Part shown: positions 58,601-64,000 of the stretch, in pieces | Numbering within the stretch: position 1 is the first letter of the stretch | How the letters are laid out: each line of letters begins with the position of its first letter | Assembly (NCBI GenBank): GCA_018894105.1 | Contig: CM032128.1 | Span: 21,743,001 to 21,807,000 of the forward strand | Direction: 5' to 3' | Length of the DNA: 64,000 nucleotides | Source of the DNA: Jacaranda mimosifolia | Lineage: Eukaryota; Streptophyta; Magnoliopsida; Lamiales; Bignoniaceae | Notes under the pieces: generated by a model | Told to the model about the DNA's origin: nothing | Seen by the model: only the letters and a program-made list of their open reading frames with translations | Database searches by the model: none | Position numbers and translations under genes: made by a program

Positions 58601-60843
58601 ATCCATTAGTAAACGCTTCAAAATAAAATAATGGGTTCAGATAATTGAAGTACAAGTTCAGATAAAATAAAGTACAATTTCGGACACTTGAAGTATAGAA
58701 CTTCAATGAATGGAGTACAAATTTAAGTAAAATGATGTATAAAATGAAGTATAATTTCAAAAAATAGAAGTACAATTTTAGACAAAGTGAAGTACAATTT
58801 CAGAACATCTGAAGTATAGAACTTCAATGAAAAGAATACAGATTTAGGTGAAATTATGTAAAAACTAAAGTATAAGTTCAAAAAACCAAAATACAAATTT
58901 AGATAAAGTGAAGTACAATTTCAGAACTCCTAAAGTATAAAACCTTAGCAATTGTAGTATAATCCATTAGTAGACACTTCAAAATTAAATAATAGGTTCA
59001 GATAATTGAAGTACAAGTTTAGATAAAATGAAGTACAATTTCGGACACTTGAAGTATAGAACTTCAATGAATGGAGCACAAGTTTAGGTAAAACGATGTA
59101 TAAAATGAAGTATAATTTCAAAAAATAGAAGTATAATTTTTGATAAAGTGAAGTACAATTTCAGAACACCTGAAATATAAAACCTTAGTAATTGCAGTAC
59201 AATTTTTGGACAATCCATTAGTATAACACTGGAAACTTAAATAATAGATTCAGATAACTGAAATACAAGTTTAGATAAAATGAAGTACAATTTTGGAACA
59301 CTTGAAGTATACAACTTCAATGAATAGAGTATAGGTTTAGATATAATGAAGTATAATTTCAGAAAACAGAAGTATCATTTTATATATAAAGAAGTACAAT
59401 TTCAGAACACTTGAAGTATAAATCCTTAGCACTTGTAGTACGATTTTGTATAATCAATTAGTAGAACACTTGAAGTATAAAACTTACATAATAGATTCAG
59501 ATAATTGAAGTGCAAGTTTAGATAACATGAAGTATAATTTGAGAACACCTGAAGTATAGAACTTCAATGACAAGAGTACAGATTTAAGTAAAATGATGTA
59601 TAAAATAAAATAAAATTTTAAAAAATAGAAGTGCAATTTTTGATAAAGTGAAGAATAATTTCAAACACTTGAAGTATAAGACCTTAGAGATTGTAGTACA
59701 AATTGGATAATTTATTAGTAGAAAACTTGAAAGTCAAATAATAGATTCAGATAATTGAAGTGCAAGTTTAGATAAAATGAAGTACAATTTGGGAACACTT
59801 GAAGTATAGAACTTCAATGAATAGAATATAGGTTTCTGTAAAATGAAGTACAAAAAAAAGTATAATTTCAGAAAATAAAAGTACAATTTTAGATAAAGTG
59901 AAGTACAATTTCAAACTCTTGAAGTATAAAGCCCTAGCAACTGCAGTATATTTTGGATAATCGATAAATATAACACTTAAAGTATAGACCTTCAATAAAT
60001 AGAGTAAAGATTTTGTAAAATAAAGTATAATATCAAAAAATTGAAGTATAATTTTAGATAAAAAAAAAAAAAGTACAGTTTTTGAACACTTTAGGTATAA
60101 ACCGCTATCAATAGCAATATAACTTTGGATAATCAATTAGAAGAACACTTTAAAGTATAAAACTTAAATAATAGAGTACAATTTCAGATAACTGGAATAC
60201 AAATTTGTATAAAATGAAGTACAATTTCCAAACAATTGAAATATAAAACCCTTTGGGAACACTTCAAGTATAAACCGCTACAAGTTGCAGTACAATTTTA
60301 GATAATTCATTAGTAGAACACTTGAAGTATAAAACTTACATAATAGAGTATAATTTTTGTGAGATGAAGTACAATGTTAATTGCAATGAAGTATAATGTA
60401 GAACGCTCCAAGTACAGAAAGATTTTCAAATAAACAGAGTGCACTTTTAGAACATTTCAAGTACAAAACTTTACAAACTGTAGTACAGTTTAGTTTCTAT
60501 ATAAGTATTACCTTAAAACATTACTACTCTTCTTTTCTCTGTTGCTTGATTCATCCTTTCGATTTACCAGGATATCAACAATGCTCATCTTCAATGTCAA
60601 ATGCAGTAAGACCATATTCATGACATCGTCGTCATCAGTTAAACTCACGTACAATCTTTGATGTGGAGCTATATATTGTAGACTGAAGTGCTCGGCGTTG
60701 ATTTCACTTCATTTTCTTGTGAGACTAATGTACGTGTCTATTAAAGTCATACTATCTTTAATTGACATTATATGGAGCTAGTCTTTGTAGCAGCAACTCC
60801 CCAACACTTGATTGAATACACTTGCTTCACTACTGGTTGACAT
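55612..60843 (-). pseudogene. MuDR-type (MULE) transposase gene, broken
   Basis: Exon 1 (60843-60512) starts MSTSSEASVFNQ and contains RLYVSLTDDDDVMNMVLLHL, typical of plant MULE N-termini, with a GTAATA donor at 60511. After a 3-kb intron, a DNA-binding region gives CKWRIYASRHEADKLFGIRK and LEHTCGEANLRTRGHPK (about 57290-57170). The catalytic core has FLDGTHIKNKYKGVLL (about 56840), VVVDSENNIN and FSDRHPGLLKAF (about 56610). A SWIM zinc finger reads CLCRA, a stop, then QIDKIPCRHAC (about 55960-55905). A final knuckle CKMCGRIGH...TC sits near 55670, and the stop TAG at 55614-55612. Stops and frameshifts make it inactive. It would cut the TIRs and move the element. Confidence 0.88.
57530..60505 (+). 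repeat. Array E: 22-bp phased repeat with 372-bp higher-order unit in intron 1 of the transposase gene
   Basis: Successive blocks such as AGTACAATTTCAGAACACCTGA, AGTATAAAACCTTAGCAATT... and AGTACAAGTTTAGATAAAAT... are mostly 21-22 bp long and all begin AGTAC/AGTAT. The marker CAGTATAATTTTTGGATAAT recurs at 58211 and 58583, and a shortened form at 58955, so a 372-bp block is repeated at least three times. Open frames at 58155-58403, 58527-58775 and 59768-60136 on the minus strand are repeat artefacts. Confidence 0.9.
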
Positions 60844-61069
60844 TGTCTGAAAAATATAAGAAACTCGAAGCAACTGAGAAGAAGATGAAACTCGAAAATG
60901 ATGAAAATAAAAAAAGGAGAAGTCAATGCAGCTGTCGGGTTGGTGGTTTTTGGCTCTGACGTTATTCTCGTTCCCGCCGTGGAGCTTGTTGTGTTTTTTC
61001 TGTTCTTTCTGTTTCTGGTAATGAGCGTATGATAGAGTTTACTGTTTGCTTGTCCAGATGAAGAAGAAG

Positions 61070-61241
61070 TGAGAAACGATGAGTGAAAAATATTATACTT
61101 AAGGGCATTTTTGTCAAATTAAGTGAGTAGGGAGTTATCTCTAAAATTTTAACAAAACAAGGGAGTTTCTTCTAACAAAAATCAAGTGGGGATTGATCAC
61201 AAAATTTGAAAGTGTTTGTGGTACTTTTAAATAAGTGCCCC
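61070..61241 (-). repeat. MULE-1 right TIR
   Basis: Reverse complement begins GGGGCACTTATTTAAAAG and aligns inward with the left TIR, and also with the TIR-like end of MULE-2 at 1690-1850. Confidence 0.72.
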
Positions 61242-61252
61242 ATAAAATAACA
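61242..61252 (+). repeat. Right 11-bp target-site duplication of MULE-1
   Basis: ATAAAATAACA, identical to 46060-46070. Confidence 0.75.
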
Positions 61253-61616
61253 TTGAGTCTTTTGATTTATTAAATTTATCTATTTATATCAGTATCTACA
61301 TATTATTTTTTAATCATATTCTATAAGAATATATGATCTATATATATGTATAAAATATTTAATAATTATTATTTAAATGCGTTTTGAGACGCTACAACTC
61401 CCAAATTTTTTATATTTTTGCCGCTCAGGCTCCGGCTGCCGCTGCCGCTCCCGCTCCCACCCTCCCGCTTTGTGTGACTTAGATACTACCTACTGCATTT
61501 TACATATCCTCTCACCACGTACACACAAATGCACGCACAATCCCATAAATTTTACCTTAATCTGTAGCTTTACCGACTGTTCTACTTCTCCACCGGAAAG
61601 AAGGCGAAATTAAAAA
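61253..61616 (+). promoter_or_regulatory. Promoter and 5' leader of the RecQ-like gene
   Basis: The AT-rich stretch contains TATATATATGTATAAAATAT (about 61339-61358), a TATA-box candidate. A GC-rich leader with repeated CCGCTC/GCTGCCGC words (61420-61470) follows, then the ATG at 61617. The leader base composition differs sharply from the transposons to the left. The MULE-1 insertion leaves only about 365 bp of this upstream region attached. Confidence 0.6.
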
Positions 61617-62895
61617 ATGGAGTCCACTCTCAAAGTTGGTCGCTTCATCATTTTTGGGCATTTCTTTTTTAATTAACTTTCGTTCCAATTCCAATGTTTT
61701 TCTTTCTGTTCACCATCTTTGGCTTTTTCTTTTTAATTTTTTTCTCTTGTTGGGTACAGAAATATTTTGGGTTCTCGAATTTCCGACCATACCAGAAAGA
61801 AATAGTGGAAAATATTCTGCAAGGAAAAGATTGCTTGGTGGTTATGGCCACTGGCAGTGGCAAGTCCTTGTGGTAACATTTCTCATTTCTAATTTCCACC
61901 CCATCCCCCTCTCCCACCCCCACCCCCCACCCAACCCTTTTTCCATGCTATATGCTTAGCCCATTTTTCTAACTGAAATTGATTCTTTATTTGAAAACCC
62001 TTTGTGAAAAAACAATGTAATGATAAAGCTATCAGGTGCCACCTTTGGTTGCACAAAAGACTGCTGTAGTCATAAGCCCACTTATATCCTTAATGCAGGA
62101 TCAGGTTTGTGCTTTAGCCTATTCTTTATGTATTTTTGGGTTTCCCGTAATTTGTGCAAGTTGATTGTATTTACATTATCTGTTATGCTTAGGTAATGGC
62201 GTTGAAGCAAAGGGGTATACAAGCTGAGTTTCTTTCTAGTGCTCAGACTAACCGTAATGTGCATACTAATGCTGAAAGTGGTCGCTATGATATTTTGTAC
62301 ATGACACCAGAGATGGCCGTCCTGCTTCCTGCCAGGTGCATTTCTAATTATATGACTTGCTTATGAAATTTGGTGAAAGCATAGCATTGTTATTTACTCT
62401 TCCGTGGTATCATTGGGCATCAGTCTGCGATCTTGAAATGTTTGTATGAGTGAACTGATATGTATTTTTTAATTTTTTGTGTTTCCTTTTTTTGGCTATG
62501 TGTTCTCCATATGAAAATTGAGTGCCTCAAATGCTGTGAAGCCCAAGTTCCTGAATCCATTAACTAATTAGCTCTGTCAAGAGACCCCCTTTCACTTATG
62601 GGTGTGATATATGTTCCATTGTCATGAATAGATGCTGCATAGAAAAGTATCCCAGGGGCCTTTCTGTTTCTTTTTTCATTTGTTTTGTTTCTTTTCCTTA
62701 AAATGGATTGTTTTTTGCTTGTTCTTTCTTTGAGTTGTTGAATAACTACTTGTAGTTTGAGTCCTTATGATGACCATTCCTCCTGAAATGTGGACGATGC
62801 TACTGCAGTTTCTGGTCAAGGTTACTAGATTCAGGAATTTGCCTATTGGCTGTTGATGAGGCGCATTGCATATCAGAGTGGGGTCATGATTTCAG
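61617..62895 (+). CDS. RecQ-family DNA helicase (WRN-like), first five exons, partial
   Basis: Proposed exons: 61617-61634 (MESTLK), 61760-61872, 62029-62104, 62193-62335 and 62809-62895, all with GT-AG introns and matching phases. Together they encode the RecQ helicase motifs in order: motif 0 [15 protein letters not shown], Walker [10 protein letters not shown], motif Ia [13 protein letters not shown], then [12 protein letters not shown] and [10 protein letters not shown], and the DEAH box [17 protein letters not shown]. The enzyme unwinds DNA 3' to 5' using ATP and acts in repair and recombination in the nucleus. The order and the phrases around SAQ and ISEWGHDF resemble WRN more than RecQ4 or SIM proteins. 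No stops are seen, so this looks like a live gene; the rest lies beyond the window. Confidence 0.92.
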
Positions 62896-64000
62896 GTGAG
62901 TTCATTATTGAGAGAATGTATCACCATTAATGTGATTACTTCTAGTTTCATTATTCTTCGAGCTAAGATATTGATTGTTACATATGGGAGAAAGAACTGG
63001 TACGTCTATGATTTTGTAATTCATCTAAACAGAAGGTTAACATATTCTGCATGGCTGAAATATAAGTGTGGTGCAATGGCACATCTTCACTTGCCCTTCG
63101 GTCAAGGACAAAATGGATTTAAAATGACTGAATGATCGTATGGAACAAACCGTGTGCTTTATTTAGAGTTCAGATAGATCATGAACATGTTGCTTGTGGG
63201 AAGATTTCATCTCCACAAGTGTATGAAGCATCTGATCTTTTCAAAGGCACCTTGCTTTTTAATGAAAAGCTTTAAATATATTTCTAATGCGCACAAGAAT
63301 GCAAGATTTCATTTGAACACCAGACGAAAGGTTTACTTATCCTAGTTTTTCTCCTGATCCAAGAGATTTAGAGCTACGTTTGGACTCATTTCCCCAAAAT
63401 GAAAAGATTTTGGTTTGTGATAGCGTGAGAAATGTTCCTGGAAACATTTCCAAAAAGCAACTCTGTTTTCAAATCTTACACCCTAATTTTCAACCATGTT
63501 TTCAAAACTGACATCCTCTTTTTTAGAAGCCTACAATCCATCTCTATAAAGCGCTCTCTATTTTACATTTAACCAAACATGTTTTCTCAAAATGAAATGT
63601 CAAATTAACAGATGTATCAATTTTTCAAACTTTTCGATTGACTTATCCAAGCACATATTCAGTTCCACTATTATCTCTCCAAAATACATTATGAAAATAT
63701 TTCCCAAAAATGATGATGGAATGAATCTAAACTTAGTTATGAACTTTCACTGCAACCTCGTATTTCACCATAGGAAATTTAGTTTAACTTATTTTGGCTT
63801 GTGTAAGCTCACCAACCAACAAGCATCTTACCAGTCCTGTTGCATGTTAGAGCAGTATTCATCAGGTGGAACTTCAACTCTATGAAATACTTTTGATTTT
63901 CTTTTTTATATTTATTTTGAATGAGAAATGTGCTTTTGGTAATGGAAATGTTGAGAGTCCTTCAGCCACCATCTTACATGTTCATATTATAATTTCAATA
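62896..64000 (+). other. Intron 5 of the RecQ-like gene (partial)
   Basis: Begins GTGAGT directly after HDF. I see no following exon before the window ends, so this intron is longer than 1.1 kb. Small open frames (62896-63135, 63592-63885) are intronic and unsupported. The motif III exon expected next (with LTATAT) is not present. Confidence 0.7.
63375..63590. mobile_element. Possible small MITE in intron 5
   Basis: The left end TACGTTTGGACTC and the reverse complement of the right end (ATGTTTGGTTAAATG) share a short GTTTGG terminal motif common in hAT-like MITEs. The inverted repeat is short and no target duplication was confirmed. Confidence 0.35.

Larger units (their letters stand above)
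46071..61241. mobile_element. MULE-1: 15.2-kb Mutator-like transposon with Ulp1 and MuDR-type transposase genes
   Basis: Degenerate TIRs of about 150-180 bp face each other (46071-46240 and 61070-61241) and are bounded by an identical 11-bp direct repeat. Inside lie a plus-strand DUF1985/Ulp1 gene (46415-51624) and a convergent minus-strand transposase gene (55612-60843). At least five tandem-repeat arrays occupy their introns and the space between their 3' ends. Ulp1-carrying MULEs are known in plants (Kaonashi in Arabidopsis, CUMULE in melon). Both genes have stops and frameshifts, so this copy cannot move on its own. Confidence 0.88.

Noticed and set aside
58155..60136. Near-identical minus-strand open frames starting MYFYFLKLYFILY
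   Set aside because: They arise from the 372-bp repeat of array E inside the transposase intron.
61669..61923. Minus-strand open frame over the RecQ exons
   Set aside because: Antisense shadow of exon 2 and flanking introns; the plus strand has the helicase motifs.

Overview
This is a eudicot-type plant nuclear window, AT-rich and made almost entirely of nested transposable elements. One host gene lies at the right edge. The evidence is GT-AG introns, LTR retrotransposons with Met-tRNA-type primer sites, MULE, CACTA and hAT transposons, an endogenous plant pararetrovirus, and the first exons of a RecQ/WRN-like DNA helicase gene (61617 onward). There are no bacterial genes, rRNAs or CRISPR arrays, and I recognised no tRNA gene. 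Nearly every transposon reading frame carries stops or frameshifts, so these are old copies.

Layout, left to right. (1) 73-1602: non-autonomous element with about 225-bp terminal inverted repeats and a GC-rich core. (2) about 1690-14085: decayed Mutator-like element (MULE-2) with a transposase fragment and a phased repeat array. It is split by a SIRE-like Ty1/copia element (4439-13981) that has both LTRs, PBS, gag, pol, an extra 3' ORF and a PPT. (3) 14278-23335: broken Florendovirus-like pararetrovirus, split inside its reverse transcriptase by a 3080-bp solo gypsy LTR (18615-21694, CAAAG target duplication). (4) 23420-24960: promoter-like block and a plus-strand reading frame of uncertain ownership. 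(5) 24960-25374 and 40956-42965: two halves of a minus-strand Tat-lineage gypsy pol, separated by a CACTA transposon (25375-40955). The CACTA itself contains a 10.4-kb gypsy element without recognisable coding sequence (28512-38955, TACAC duplication). (6) 43220-44871: hAT-like MITE holding a second hAT element (43329-44588). (7) 46071-61241: 15.2-kb Mutator-like transposon (MULE-1) flanked by an 11-bp direct repeat. It carries a plus-strand Ulp1 (C48) protease gene with a DUF1985-like N-terminal region and a convergent minus-strand MuDR-type transposase gene. (8) 61253-64000: promoter, five exons and part of intron 5 of the RecQ-like gene.

The most unusual feature is inside MULE-1. More than half of it is tandem repeat, placed in introns of both genes and in the space between their 3' ends. 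Several of these arrays differ in sequence but share one rule: an AGTAC/AGTAT (or complementary) tetramer-to-pentamer every 22 bp, with 88-bp (4 x 22) units in two arrays and 372-bp and 737-bp higher-order repeats in others. The decayed MULE-2 at the left edge is in mirror orientation and shares the TIR, the transposase C-terminus and the same phasing. MULE-1 ends about 365 bp upstream of the RecQ start codon, so it may affect that gene.

Nesting gives relative ages: MULE-2 before copia; pararetrovirus before the solo LTR; Tat before CACTA before the non-coding gypsy; outer MITE before inner hAT.
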